A stretch of DNA of 64,000 nt. Source: Hymenobacter cyanobacteriorum (GTDB lineage: Bacteria; Bacteroidota; Bacteroidia; Cytophagales; Hymenobacteraceae). Below, in pieces: positions 36,682 to 45,386 of the stretch (position 1 is the stretch's first letter; each line of letters begins with the position of its first letter). The notes below the pieces were generated by a model. It was not told the origin of the DNA. It ran no database searches and worked only from the letters and a program-made list of their open reading frames with translations. The position numbers were made by a program, and so were the translations under genes. The DNA lies in NCBI RefSeq assembly GCF_022631375.1, contig NZ_JALBGC010000004.1, positions 620,001 through 684,000 of the forward strand, given 5' to 3'.

Positions 36682-38337
36682 GTGAAACACCAAGTAGCCC
36701 GCATTCACCCCGCCGACAACGTGCTCGTGGCCCTGCTGGACCTGCCCATCGGTACCGAAGTGCCCTGGGACAACGGGTTCATCATTACCACCGAAGCCAT
36801 TCCGGCCAAGCACAAGCTCGCGCCCCTGGGCCTGAGCGCCGGCCAGCCCGTGACGATGTACGGCGTACTCGTGGGCACCGCTCGTGAAGCTATTCGCCCC
36901 GGCGGCCGCCTCACCACGGCCAACATTCAGCACGCCACCAACTCCTACGACGAGCACGCCCACCAGCGTGCCACCTGGCAGGCGCCCGACGTGAGCGCCT
37001 GGCAGGACCGCACCTTCCAGGGCTACCACCGGGCCGATGGCCGCGTGGGTACCGCCAACTACTGGCTCGTTATTCCGCTGGTTTTCTGCGAAAACCGCAA
37101 CATCCAGGTGCTGCAGGATGCTTTAATAACTGACCTCGGCTATGGCCGCCGCAAGAGCTACCAGCCCGAAACCCGCAAGCTGCTGGAGCTAATGCAGGCC
37201 GGCAAGTCGGTCGAAGAAATCCTGAGTGCCGACCTCGAAGCCGGCGAAAACACCGCCCGCCACACCCGCCCGTTCCCGAACGTGGACGGCATTCGCTTCC
37301 TCAGCCACGAGGGCGGCTGCGGCGGCATCCGGCAGGATGCGCAGACGCTGTGCGGCCTGCTGGCCGGCTACATCACGCACCCCAACGTGGCCGGTGCCAC
37401 CGTGCTTAGCCTGGGTTGCCAGAATGCCCAGGCCAGCATGTTGCAGGAGGAAATTGCCAAGCGCGACCCGAATTTCAGCAAGCCGCTTTACATCCTCGAC
37501 CAGCAGAAGCTCGGAACCGAGGAAACCCTCATCAGCACTGCGCTGCGCCAGACTTTTGCCGGGCTGATGCTGGCCAACCAGGCCCGTCGCGAGCCCGCGC
37601 CGCTCAAGGCCCTGAACATCGGGCTGGAGTGCGGTGGCTCCGATGGCTTCTCTGGCATTTCGGCCAACCCCGCCCTGGGCCACGTTTCGGACCTGCTGGT
37701 GGCGCTGGGCGGTTCGGTTATCCTGGCCGAATTCCCGGAGTTGTGCGGCGTGGAGCAGGAGTTGGTAGACCGCAGCGTGGACCAACCCACTGCCGAGCGG
37801 TTCAGCAGCCTGATGAAGGCCTACGGCGACTCGGCCGTGGCCGTGGGTTCGGGCTTCGACATGAACCCCTCGCCCGGCAACATCCGCGACGGCCTGATTA
37901 CCGACGCCATGAAATCGGCCGGCGCGGCCCGCAAGGGCGGCTCGTCGCCGGTGGTGGCGGTGCTCGATTACCCGGAGCTGGTAACCAAGCCCGGCCTCAA
38001 CCTGCTCTGCACGCCCGGCAACGACGTGGAATCAACCACGGCCGAAGTGGGGTCGGGGGCTAATATCGTCCTCTTCACCACCGGCCTGGGCACGCCCACT
38101 GGCAACCCCATCGCGCCCGTCATCAAAGTAGCTAGCAACACGGCTCTGGCCCGCCGCATGCCCGACATCATCGACGTGAACACCGGAACGGTGATTGACG
38201 GCGAGGAAACCATCGAGCAGGCCGGCGAGCGCATTCTCGACTACGTCATTCGCGTAGCCAGTGGCGAGGAGGAAATTGCTGCCGTCCGCCATGACCAGAC
38301 CGATTTTATCCCCTGGAAGCGTGGGGTGAGTTTGTAG
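36682..38337 (+). CDS. uxaA: Altronate dehydratase
   Basis: A 551-residue enzyme that dehydrates altronate to 2-keto-3-deoxygluconate. The first ~95 residues are a SAF domain (HPADNVLVALLDLPIGTEV); the catalytic region carries FLSHEGGCGGIRQDAQ, LSLGCQNAQASML, IGLECGGSDGFSGISANP and LVALGGSVILAEFPELCG. The fused SAF plus UxaA-C layout and length are typical. The start codon is GTG at 36682. UxaC, UxaB and UxaA together complete the saturated galacturonate branch. Confidence 0.95.
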   Translation: MKHQVARIHPADNVLVALLDLPIGTEVPWDNGFIITTEAIPAKHKLAPLGLSAGQPVTMYGVLVGTAREAIRPGGRLTTANIQHATNSYDEHAHQRATWQAPDVSAWQDRTFQGYHRADGRVGTANYWLVIPLVFCENRNIQVLQDALITDLGYGRRKSYQPETRKLLELMQAGKSVEEILSADLEAGENTARHTRPFPNVDGIRFLSHEGGCGGIRQDAQTLCGLLAGYITHPNVAGATVLSLGCQNAQASMLQEEIAKRDPNFSKPLYILDQQKLGTEETLISTALRQTFAGLMLANQARREPAPLKALNIGLECGGSDGFSGISANPALGHVSDLLVALGGSVILAEFPELCGVEQELVDRSVDQPTAERFSSLMKAYGDSAVAVGSGFDMNPSPGNIRDGLITDAMKSAGAARKGGSSPVVAVLDYPELVTKPGLNLLCTPGNDVESTTAEVGSGANIVLFTTGLGTPTGNPIAPVIKVASNTALARRMPDIIDVNTGTVIDGEETIEQAGERILDYVIRVASGEEEIAAVRHDQTDFIPWKRGVSL

Positions 38338-38366
38338 TAGGGGAAAGAAGTAGGTAACAAAAAACA

Positions 38367-38478
38367 GAACGTCATGCAGAGCGCAGCGAAGGACCTTATC
38401 ACGGTTGAACGAGCCGTTTTAACAAGCAATTGCACCGCCGACGTGATAAGGTCCTTCGCTGCGCTCAGGATGACAGAC
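38367..38478. repeat. Hybrid A'/B hairpin repeat
   Basis: The left arm 38367-38402 has a family A' outer part (GAACGTCATGCAGAGCGCAG) joined to a family B inner part (GGACCTTATCAC). The right arm 38443-38478 is pure family B ending CTCAGGATGACAGAC. The arms therefore mismatch mainly in the outer third. Confidence 0.9.
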
Positions 38479-38514
38479 GACTCCCGCCTATCACAACCGT
38501 TTTCGCATAGCTAC

Positions 38515-38528
38515 CGCAAGCGTTTGCG
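38515..38528. promoter_or_regulatory. Candidate LacI-type operator upstream of uxaC
   Basis: CGCAAGCGTTTGCG is a nearly perfect 14-base palindrome of the CGCAAnCGnTTGCG type bound by LacI-family proteins, 120 bases upstream of uxaC. Confidence 0.55.
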
Positions 38529-38584
38529 TAAATAAAACCCGCCCGAAACCCGGTTTTTGTAACCATAGGGCCTGTTTCAGCCGC

Positions 38585-38592
38585 TACCTTCG
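38585..38592 (+). promoter_or_regulatory. -7 box candidate for uxaC
   Basis: TACCTTCG resembles TAnnTTTG with one change, 56 bases before uxaC. The nearest upstream TTTG is 25 bases away, longer than the usual 19-20. Confidence 0.3.
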
Positions 38593-38647
38593 GCATCTGG
38601 CCGATACTTAGTCTATCCGATTTTTCGCCTCGTCATTCGCGCTACTT

Positions 38648-40090
38648 ATGAAGCCTTTTCTGTCCGACGATTTCCTGCTCCAAACCGACACGGCCCGCGT
38701 GCTCTACCACGAGTACGCGAAGCAGATGCCCATTATTGACTACCACAACCACCTGCTGCCCGACCAGATTGCGGAGGACAAGCAGTTCGACAACATCACC
38801 CAAATCTGGCTCTACGGCGACCATTACAAGTGGCGCGCCATGCGGGCCAACGGCGTGCCCGAGCGCTACATCACCGGCGACGCCTCCGACTGGGAGAAGT
38901 TTGAGAAATGGGCCGAAACCGTGCCCTATACCCTGCGCAACCCTCTGTACCACTGGACGCACCTGGAGCTGCGCCGCTACTTCGGCATCACCGAGCTGCT
39001 GAACAAGGACAGCGCCCGCCGCATCTACGACGAGTGCAGCGCCAAATTGCAGACGCCCGAATACTCGGTGCGCAACTTGCTGAAGATGATGCAGGTGGAA
39101 ACCCTCTGCACCACCGACGACCCCGCCGACTCGCTCGAACACCACCAGGCCATTGCTGCTTCGGGTTTCGCCACCGCCGTGCTGCCCACCTTCCGCGCTG
39201 ACAAGGCGATGGCCGTGGACGATGCCGCCACCTACAGCGCCTACCTCGACAAGCTGGGCGCCGTGGCCGAAGTGGAAATCCGCACGCTGGCCGACCTGGA
39301 AACGGCCCTGCGCCGCCGCCACGACTTCTTCGCCAGTCTCGGCTGCCGCTTGTCGGACCACGGGCTGGAGCAGATTTACGCGGCGCCCTACACGCCGGAG
39401 GAAGTGGCGGCCAGCTTCGCCAAAATCCGCGGCGGCAGCGAATTGACGGCTTCGGAGAACACGCAGCTGAAATCGGCCCTGCTGGTGCTGCTGGCCGAAA
39501 TGGACTGGGAAAAGGGCTGGACGCAGCAGTACCACCTCGGCGCGCTGCGCAACAACAACTCGCGCATGCTCCGCGAGCTGGGACCCGACACGGGCTGGGA
39601 CAGCATCGGCGACTTTTCGCAGGGCCGCGCCCTCTCCACCTTCCTCGACCGGCTCGACGGGCAGAACAAGCTCGCCAAAACCATCATCTATAACCTGAAC
39701 CCGGCCGACAACGAGCTCATCGCCACGATGATTGGCAACTTCAACGACGGCTCGGTGGCGGGCAAGGTGCAGTTCGGCTCCGGCTGGTGGTTCCTCGACC
39801 AGAAGGACGGCATGGAGAAGCAGCTCAACGCACTGAGCAACATGGGCCTGCTCTCGCGCTTCGTGGGCATGCTCACGGATTCGCGTAGCTTCCTCTCGTA
39901 CCCGCGTCACGAGTATTTCCGCCGCGTGCTGTGCAACCTGCTGGGCAATGACGTGGAAAACGGCGAGCTGCCGGCCGATATGGAATTGCTCGGCGGCATG
40001 GTGCAGAACATCTGCTACGGCAACGCGAAGGCGTATTTCGGCTTCGGCCAGGTAGCGAAAGAAACACCTGCCGCTGCCGTGGCTGGTTGA
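38648..40090 (+). CDS. uxaC: Uronate (glucuronate/galacturonate) isomerase
   Basis: A 480-residue enzyme of the amidohydrolase-related uronate isomerase family, converting D-galacturonate to tagaturonate (and glucuronate to fructuronate). It opens with MPIIDYHNHLLPDQIAED, containing the HxH metal motif; PLYHWTHLELRRYFGI, VETLCTTDDPADSLEHH and LTDSRSFLSYPRHEYFRRVLCNLLG are further family blocks. Length is normal. It starts a new unit behind its own operator-like site and is followed by kdgK, the aldolase and exuT. Confidence 0.95.
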   Translation: MKPFLSDDFLLQTDTARVLYHEYAKQMPIIDYHNHLLPDQIAEDKQFDNITQIWLYGDHYKWRAMRANGVPERYITGDASDWEKFEKWAETVPYTLRNPLYHWTHLELRRYFGITELLNKDSARRIYDECSAKLQTPEYSVRNLLKMMQVETLCTTDDPADSLEHHQAIAASGFATAVLPTFRADKAMAVDDAATYSAYLDKLGAVAEVEIRTLADLETALRRRHDFFASLGCRLSDHGLEQIYAAPYTPEEVAASFAKIRGGSELTASENTQLKSALLVLLAEMDWEKGWTQQYHLGALRNNNSRMLRELGPDTGWDSIGDFSQGRALSTFLDRLDGQNKLAKTIIYNLNPADNELIATMIGNFNDGSVAGKVQFGSGWWFLDQKDGMEKQLNALSNMGLLSRFVGMLTDSRSFLSYPRHEYFRRVLCNLLGNDVENGELPADMELLGGMVQNICYGNAKAYFGFGQVAKETPAAAVAG

Positions 40091-40097
40091 GTTTTTA

Positions 40098-40211
40098 GAA
40101 CGTCATGCAGAGCGCAGCGAAGCATCTTGCCCGAGGCAGTAAACCAATCGTGAGGGCGCTGGTGATTAGTGGTGGCGGGCAAGATGCTTCGCTGCGCTCT
40201 GCATGACGTTC
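40098..40211. repeat. Long hairpin repeat, family A'
   Basis: Perfect 36-base arms 40098-40133 (GAACGTCATGCAGAGCGC...) and 40176-40211, beginning 8 bases after the uxaC stop. Confidence 0.93.
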
Positions 40212-40256
40212 ACGCGGCCAACCAATTCCCCAAGACCCCAAGTCCCTAAGACCCCA

Positions 40257-41270
40257 ATGATAAAGCAAGTTGTCACGTTCGGCGAAATCATGATGCGGCT
40301 GTCGCCGCCGCTGAATTACCGGTTCGCGCAGGCCAGCGGCCTGGAAATCACCTACGGCGGCGGCGACGCCAACGTGGGGGCTTCGCTGGCCGGCTTGGGC
40401 GTGCCCGCCGCCCACGTCACCTGCTTCCCCGATAACGACTTGGGCCGTGCCGCGGCTCAGCAGTTTCGCGCGCTGGGCGTGAACATGGACGCCACGGTGT
40501 ACGAAGGCGACCGCCTCGGCTTGTATTTCCTGGAAGTAGGGGCGGGGATGCGGCCCAGCAAAGTGGTGTACGACCGCGCCAACTCGGCCTTCGCCAACCT
40601 CGACCCGGCCAGATTCAACTGGGATGAAATCCTGAAAGATGCCGGCTGGCTGCACTGGACGGGCATCACACCCGCCATTTCGGCCAGCACCGCGGAGGCC
40701 ACGCGCCAGGCGATTGCCGCCGCGCGTCGCCTGGGCCTCACCGTATCGGCCGACGTGAACTACCGCCGCAACCTCTGGCAATACGGCCATACTGCCCAGA
40801 GCGTGATGAGCGAACTGGTGCAGGGCTGCGACGTGGTGGTGTGCTCCGAAAACGACGCCGAGGACCTGTTCGGCATCGTGCCCGAGCCCGGCACCGACAA
40901 CAAGTTCGTGTCGGTAGCCCGGCAGGTGATGGCGCGGTTTCCGCAAATCAAGCAGGTCATCACGACCCGCCGCAAAACGCACAGCGCCTCGCACAACGGC
41001 CTGAAAGGCGTGTTTTACGATGGCCGGCAGCTCCTCGAAACTGTCAGCCACGAAATCAACCCCATTGTCGACCGCATTGGTGGGGGCGATGCCTTCATGG
41101 CTGGCTTCATCTACGGTTCGCTGGCCTATGAACACCCGCAGCAGGCCCTCAACTTCGGCGTGGCGGCCTCGGCCCTCAAGCACACCATCCACGGCGATGT
41201 CAACCTAGTGACGGTGGCCGAGGTGGAGGAAATCATGAAAGGCAACACCAGCGGCCGGCTGGTACGATAA
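40257..41270 (+). CDS. kdgK: 2-dehydro-3-deoxygluconokinase
   Basis: A 337-residue PfkB/ribokinase-family sugar kinase that phosphorylates KDG to KDPG. It has VVTFGEIMMRLSPP at the N-terminus, the GGGDANVGASLAGLG sugar-binding segment, and VDRIGGGDAFMAGF with the catalytic Asp. Where two uronate branches join at KDG, this is the common next step. The start MIKQVV was chosen; the longer frame begins in the adjacent hairpin. The aldolase follows after 67 bases. Confidence 0.94.
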   Translation: MIKQVVTFGEIMMRLSPPLNYRFAQASGLEITYGGGDANVGASLAGLGVPAAHVTCFPDNDLGRAAAQQFRALGVNMDATVYEGDRLGLYFLEVGAGMRPSKVVYDRANSAFANLDPARFNWDEILKDAGWLHWTGITPAISASTAEATRQAIAAARRLGLTVSADVNYRRNLWQYGHTAQSVMSELVQGCDVVVCSENDAEDLFGIVPEPGTDNKFVSVARQVMARFPQIKQVITTRRKTHSASHNGLKGVFYDGRQLLETVSHEINPIVDRIGGGDAFMAGFIYGSLAYEHPQQALNFGVAASALKHTIHGDVNLVTVAEVEEIMKGNTSGRLVR

Positions 41271-41343
41271 GCTTTTAGCTGGCAGCTATTAGCTGTTAGC
41301 CTTCTCTCAATAATTAAATGCTAACAGCTAGCAGCTAATGGCT
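41270..41343. repeat. Imperfect inverted repeat, family H, spanning the aldolase start codon
   Basis: Words AGCTATTAGCTGTTAGC (41284-41300) and GCTAACAGCTAGCAGCTA (from 41320) form imperfect arms around an AT-rich loop. The element starts at the kdgK stop and runs past the ATG at 41338. Confidence 0.75.
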
Positions 41344-41997
41344 AACCGCTCAAAAACAGAAATTCTTGCCGCGCTGCTGCGCTACCCGGTAGTGCCGGTA
41401 TTCTACCACGCCGACGCGGCTTATGCGCAGCGCATCGTGCAGGCCTGCTACGCGGGCGGAATCCGTGTGTTCGAATTCGTGAACCGGGGCGAGCAGGCGC
41501 TGACGGTGTTCAAGCAGCTGCAGGAGTTTGTGGCCGCGCAGTGCCCCGATATGGTACTGGGCATCGGCACGATTTACAAGGCAGCCGAGGCCGAGCAGTT
41601 TATCGCCGCCGGGGCCGAGTTTGTAGTGCAGCCACTGGCCACGGCCGAAGTGGCCGAGGTGTGCCGCGCTCACGACATTCCGTGGCTGCCCGGCGCGCTG
41701 ACGCCCACCGAGATTTACAACGCCAGCGAGCTGGGCGCGGCCGTGGTGAAAATCTTCCCCGGCAACCTCGTCGGGCCCGATTATGTGAAGGCCCTGCGCG
41801 GTCCCATGCCCCACATCAAACTCATGGTGACGGGCGGCGTGGAGCCCACCCGCGAAAGCGTTTCGGCTTGGTTTGGGGCGGGCGTGAATGCCGTGGGTAT
41901 GGGCTCGCAGTTGTTCAAGAATGCTGATGATACCGACGCCCTGACCGCCAGCATTGGCGAGTTGATGGGGTTTGTCAGTGAATTGAAAAAGAGTTGA
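41338..41997 (+). CDS. eda: KDPG-type aldolase (bifunctional 4-hydroxy-2-oxoglutarate/KDPG aldolase)
   Basis: A 219-residue class I aldolase that splits KDPG into pyruvate and glyceraldehyde 3-phosphate. Expected residues are Glu46 in VFEFVNRG, GIGTIY, LPGALTPTEIY, the Schiff-base Lys138 in AAVVKIFPGN, and the phosphate-binding LMVTGGVEPT. It follows kdgK directly, completing the uronate pathway. Its ATG lies inside the right arm of an intergenic repeat, so the first codons derive from repeat sequence. Confidence 0.94.
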   Translation: MANRSKTEILAALLRYPVVPVFYHADAAYAQRIVQACYAGGIRVFEFVNRGEQALTVFKQLQEFVAAQCPDMVLGIGTIYKAAEAEQFIAAGAEFVVQPLATAEVAEVCRAHDIPWLPGALTPTEIYNASELGAAVVKIFPGNLVGPDYVKALRGPMPHIKLMVTGGVEPTRESVSAWFGAGVNAVGMGSQLFKNADDTDALTASIGELMGFVSELKKS

Positions 41998-42010
41998 TTG
42001 TAAGTGAAAA

Positions 42011-42122
42011 TAACGTCATACTGAGCGTAGCTGAAGCATCTCGCTCGTATCGTCCTCACGATTGAATTACTGCCCCGAGCAAGATGCTTCGACTCCGCTG
42101 CGCTTCGCTCAGCATGACGTTC
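42011..42122. repeat. Degenerate long hairpin repeat, family A
   Basis: Arms roughly 42012-42045 (AACGTCATACTGAGCGTAGC...) and 42076-42122 pair imperfectly; the right arm has an extra GCGCTTC-like insertion. It lies between the aldolase and exuT genes. Confidence 0.82.
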
Positions 42123-42172
42123 CGGATTAACTGGCTGCCCAATACCTACTTCCGCCTAAAACCACCCACCCG

Positions 42173-43540
42173 ATGACCCCACTCGCCACCCAAAGCCCGC
42201 CCGCTTCGCCGCTCGATACGGCCAATGCCGTGATGGGCCGCTTCCGCTGGACCATCTGCGCGCTGGTGTTTTTCGCTACCACGATTAACTACCTCGACCG
42301 GGCCGTTATCTCGCTGCTGAAGCCTTACCTGGAAACGGAGTTTCACTGGAACGCGGGCGATTACGCCAACATCGAAATCGCCTTCAAGCTGGCTTACGCG
42401 GTGGGCATGGTGGGGGCGGGCCGCATCATCGACAAGCTGGGTACCAAGCTGGGCTACGCGCTTTCGACGGCGCTGTGGAGCATCGCGGCCATGGGCCACG
42501 CGCTGGTGAGCAGCACGTTTGGCTTCGGCATTGCACGCGGCTTTCTGGGCATTACCGAGGCGGGCAACTTCCCGGCCGCTATCAAAACCACGGCCGAGTG
42601 GTTTCCGCAGCGCGAGCGGGCGCTGGCCACGGGCATCTTCAACTCGGGCTCCAACGTGGGGGCCATTGTGGCCCCGCTCACGGTGCCGCTCATTGCCGAA
42701 ACCATTGGCTGGAAATGGGCTTTCATTATTACCGGTGCATTAGGGTTTATCTGGCTGGTGCTCTGGATGGTGTATTACGAAACGCCCGCCAAGCACGCCC
42801 GGCTTTCCAAGGCCGAGTTCGACTACATCAACGCCGATATTCCGGCGGGCCTGCCCACCGAGGGCGTGACGGAGGAAAAGCCTAAGGCCTCGTGGGCCAC
42901 GCTGCTGGGCTTTCGGCAAACCTGGGCCTTCGTGATTGGCAAGTTCCTGACGGACCCGGTGTGGTGGTTTTACCTGTTCTGGCTGCCCGATTTTCTGGGC
43001 AAGCAATACAATTTGAAAGGCACAGCCATTGCGCTGCCCGTGGCGGCGGTTTACATCCTGTCGAGCATTGGCAGCGTGGGCGGGGGCTACCTGCCGCTGG
43101 GCTTCATTAAGCGGGGCATGCCGGCGTTTCAGGCCCGCAAGCGCGCCATGCTCATCATTGCCTGCTGCGTGTTTCCGATTGTGTTTGCGCAATGGCTGGG
43201 GCAGCTAAACATGTGGCTGGCGGTATTGGTCATCGGCATTGCGGCGGCGGCCCACCAAGCCTGGAGCGCCAATATTTTCACCACGGTGTCGGACATGTTT
43301 CCGAAGCGCACGGTGGGTTCGGTTACGGGCATCGGCGGCATGGCCGGTGGGTTGGGCGGCATTGCCCTCACGGCGCTGGTGCAGAAGCGCTTGTTCGTGC
43401 ATTTTGAGAGCATCGGGCAGATTGATAAGGCCTATTACATCATGTTTTTCATCTGCGGCGCGGCTTATCTGCTGGCCTGGGTGCTGATGTTCACGCTCGT
43501 TCCCCGCATGGAGCCCATCAAACTCGATGGCGACGAGTAG
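42173..43540 (+). CDS. exuT: MFS hexuronate transporter
   Basis: A 455-residue major facilitator with about 12 membrane segments. The N-terminus ALVFFATTINYLDRAVISLL and GRIIDKLGTKLGYAL (MFS loop signature) and ITEAGNFPAAIKTTAEWFPQRERALATGIFNSG are characteristic of the anion:cation symporter group that includes ExuT. It would carry galacturonate/glucuronate across the inner membrane. Position after kdgK and eda supports the substrate; transport was not otherwise deducible. Confidence 0.9.
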   Translation: MTPLATQSPPASPLDTANAVMGRFRWTICALVFFATTINYLDRAVISLLKPYLETEFHWNAGDYANIEIAFKLAYAVGMVGAGRIIDKLGTKLGYALSTALWSIAAMGHALVSSTFGFGIARGFLGITEAGNFPAAIKTTAEWFPQRERALATGIFNSGSNVGAIVAPLTVPLIAETIGWKWAFIITGALGFIWLVLWMVYYETPAKHARLSKAEFDYINADIPAGLPTEGVTEEKPKASWATLLGFRQTWAFVIGKFLTDPVWWFYLFWLPDFLGKQYNLKGTAIALPVAAVYILSSIGSVGGGYLPLGFIKRGMPAFQARKRAMLIIACCVFPIVFAQWLGQLNMWLAVLVIGIAAAAHQAWSANIFTTVSDMFPKRTVGSVTGIGGMAGGLGGIALTALVQKRLFVHFESIGQIDKAYYIMFFICGAAYLLAWVLMFTLVPRMEPIKLDGDE

Positions 43541-43598
43541 TGCCCCGGGCCGGCCGCCGGTTTCGGGCCATTTCCTGCCATTATTTAACGTGATTTAG

Positions 43599-44066
43599 AT
43601 GAAACACCTGCTGCTTTTTGCTGCGCTGCTACTCTTCGGCTGCGCCAGCTCCCGCGCTCAAACTCCCGTCGCCAAGCCCATGAACGCCACCGAAAAAGAA
43701 GTGGAAGACCTGGAGCGCCAGCGCTTCGCCGCCCAGGTGAGCAAGGACTACGCTTTCCTCGAAAAAGCCTTCGCCGACGACCTCATCTACACGCACTCCA
43801 ATGGCAAGCAGAACAACAAGACGGAGTACCTGCAATCCATTCGCGACGGCAAAAGCCAATACGACAAAATTGACGTGGAAACTCTGAATGTGCGCGCCTA
43901 CAACGACGGCAAAACGGCCGTCGTGAACGGCACCATCCTCATCACCCTGCCGCCCAAGGACGGGCAGCCCAATCTGGCCCACCTCAAGTACGTGGTGGTG
44001 CAGGTGAAGGACAAGAAGAAAGGCTGGCAGGTCGTACTGTGGCAGTCGCAGAAACAGGCGAGCTAG
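43599..44066 (+). CDS. DUF4440/SnoaL-like secreted protein
   Basis: A 155-residue exported protein (signal MKHLLLFAALLLFGCASSRAQ; either lipidated at Cys15 or cleaved after the Ala-Gln). The rest fits the NTF2-like DUF4440 fold: EDLERQRFAAQVSKDYAFLEKAFADDLIYTHSNG, KTEYLQSIRDGK, YNDGKTAVVNGTI and a closing WQVVLWQSQ. Such domains bind small molecules or act as isomerases; no specific reaction can be given. It is carried between exuT and fbp and may simply be part of the transcript. Confidence 0.8.
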   Translation: MKHLLLFAALLLFGCASSRAQTPVAKPMNATEKEVEDLERQRFAAQVSKDYAFLEKAFADDLIYTHSNGKQNNKTEYLQSIRDGKSQYDKIDVETLNVRAYNDGKTAVVNGTILITLPPKDGQPNLAHLKYVVVQVKDKKKGWQVVLWQSQKQAS

Positions 44067-44068
44067 CC

Positions 44069-44185
44069 CGTCATGCAGAGCATTCTGCGCATCAAGCAGA
44101 GACGAAGCATCTCGCGTGCGCAACGCAATCCATTCAATAGAATCAGTGGTGGCGGGCAAGATGCTTCGCTGCGCTCTGCATGACG
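44069..44185. repeat. Damaged long hairpin repeat, family A'
   Basis: The right arm 44153-44185 is an intact family A' arm. The left arm 44069-44120 is broken by about 20 extra bases (CATTCTGCGCATCAAGCAGA) after CGTCATGCAGAG, so pairing is interrupted. Confidence 0.82.
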
Positions 44186-44214
44186 TTCTGATTCGTCCTA
44201 GCATAATCTCACCC

Positions 44215-45222
44215 ATGACGCCCACCCACGAAAACGCCCTGGCCACGCCCGTGGGCACCACGCTCGAGCGCTACATTAAGCGCAAGCAGAGCGAGTTTGC
44301 CTACGCTACCGGCGAGCTGAGCCAACTGTTGCGCGACATTGCCCTGGCCGGCAAAATTGTGAACCGCGAGGTGAACCGCGCCGGCCTCTCGCGCATCACC
44401 GGCGCGATGGGTGAGAAGAACGTGCAGGGCGAGCACCAGCAGCGCCTCGACGTGGAGGCCAACATCCGCTTCGTGCGCGCCCTCACCAACGGCGGCGAGG
44501 CCTGCGCCGTGCTTTCGGAAGAAGACGAGCACATCATCCAGACGGGCAACGTGTTCGGCAAGTACGTGGTGGCCATCGACCCGCTCGATGGCAGCAGCAA
44601 CATCGATGTAAACGTGAGCATCGGCACCATTTTCAGCATCTACCGGCGGGTGTCGCGGGTGGGTGGCCCGGCCCGGCCGGAAGACTTTTTGCAGGGCGGC
44701 CGGGCGCAGGTGGCCGCGGGCTATATCCTGTACGGCTCCAGCACCATGCTCGTGTACACCACCGGGCACGGCGTGGCGGGTTTCACCTACGAAAACTCGC
44801 TGGGCGAATTCTTCCTCTCGCACCCCGATATCAAAATTCCGCGCCAGGGACCCGTGTTCAGTTGCAACGAAGGCAACTGGTTCGACTACCCCGAGTTCGT
44901 GCGCACCTTTCTGATGACCTGCAAGGAGCGTCGCCTCACGGCCCGCTACGTGGGCTCGCTGGTGGCCGACTACCATCGCAACCTCTTCACGGGCGGTATT
45001 TACCTGTACCCGCCCACCGTCGACAAGCCCACCGGCAAGCTGCGGCTGCTGTACGAGGGCTACCCGCTGGCCTTTATCATCGAGCAGGCCGGCGGTGTGG
45101 CTGTGACCGGGGCCGACGTGGTGCTCGATGTGCACCCCACCGCCGACCTGCACCAGCGCGCCCCGCTCTTCGTGGGCTCGGCCGAGCTAGTGGAGGAGTT
45201 GCAGGCCGTGGCGGCACGGTAG
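44215..45222 (+). CDS. fbp: Fructose-1,6-bisphosphatase class I
   Basis: A 335-residue enzyme hydrolysing fructose 1,6-bisphosphate in gluconeogenesis. Metal-site motif VVAIDPLDGSSNIDVNVSIGTIF and VLSEEDEH, TGRKFDK-type substrate region (NYRN...IYLYPPT) and GYPLAFIIEQAGG identify class I. The start MTPTHE was used; the longer frame begins in a hairpin repeat. Its location in the uronate locus makes sense because uronate breakdown gives triose phosphate and pyruvate, from which hexoses must be rebuilt. Confidence 0.94.
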   Translation: MTPTHENALATPVGTTLERYIKRKQSEFAYATGELSQLLRDIALAGKIVNREVNRAGLSRITGAMGEKNVQGEHQQRLDVEANIRFVRALTNGGEACAVLSEEDEHIIQTGNVFGKYVVAIDPLDGSSNIDVNVSIGTIFSIYRRVSRVGGPARPEDFLQGGRAQVAAGYILYGSSTMLVYTTGHGVAGFTYENSLGEFFLSHPDIKIPRQGPVFSCNEGNWFDYPEFVRTFLMTCKERRLTARYVGSLVADYHRNLFTGGIYLYPPTVDKPTGKLRLLYEGYPLAFIIEQAGGVAVTGADVVLDVHPTADLHQRAPLFVGSAELVEELQAVAAR

Positions 45223-45255
45223 GAGTGGGGTTTTGATGGGCAGTCCTCAAATACA

Positions 45256-45359
45256 TCTGTCATCCTGAGCTTGCGAAGGACCTTATCACAGCAGCGTCGG
45301 TTGCGTAACGGCAACTCGTTCAGGCGTGATAAGGTCCTTCGCTAGCTCAGGATGACAGA
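45256..45359. repeat. Long hairpin repeat, family B
   Basis: Arms 45256-45289 (TCTGTCATCCTGAGCTTGCG...) and 45326-45359 pair over 34 bases with a minor mismatch, between fbp and the esterase gene. Confidence 0.92.
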
Positions 45360-45386
45360 CGTATTCAATTACCAAAACATCCATTG

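Larger units (their letters stand above)
38338..38647. other. Intergenic region between uxaA and uxaC
   Basis: This 310-base gap contains a hybrid hairpin repeat (38367-38478), a LacI-type palindrome (38515-38528) and a weak -7 box (38585-38592). No open frame with coding character was seen. Confidence 0.75.
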
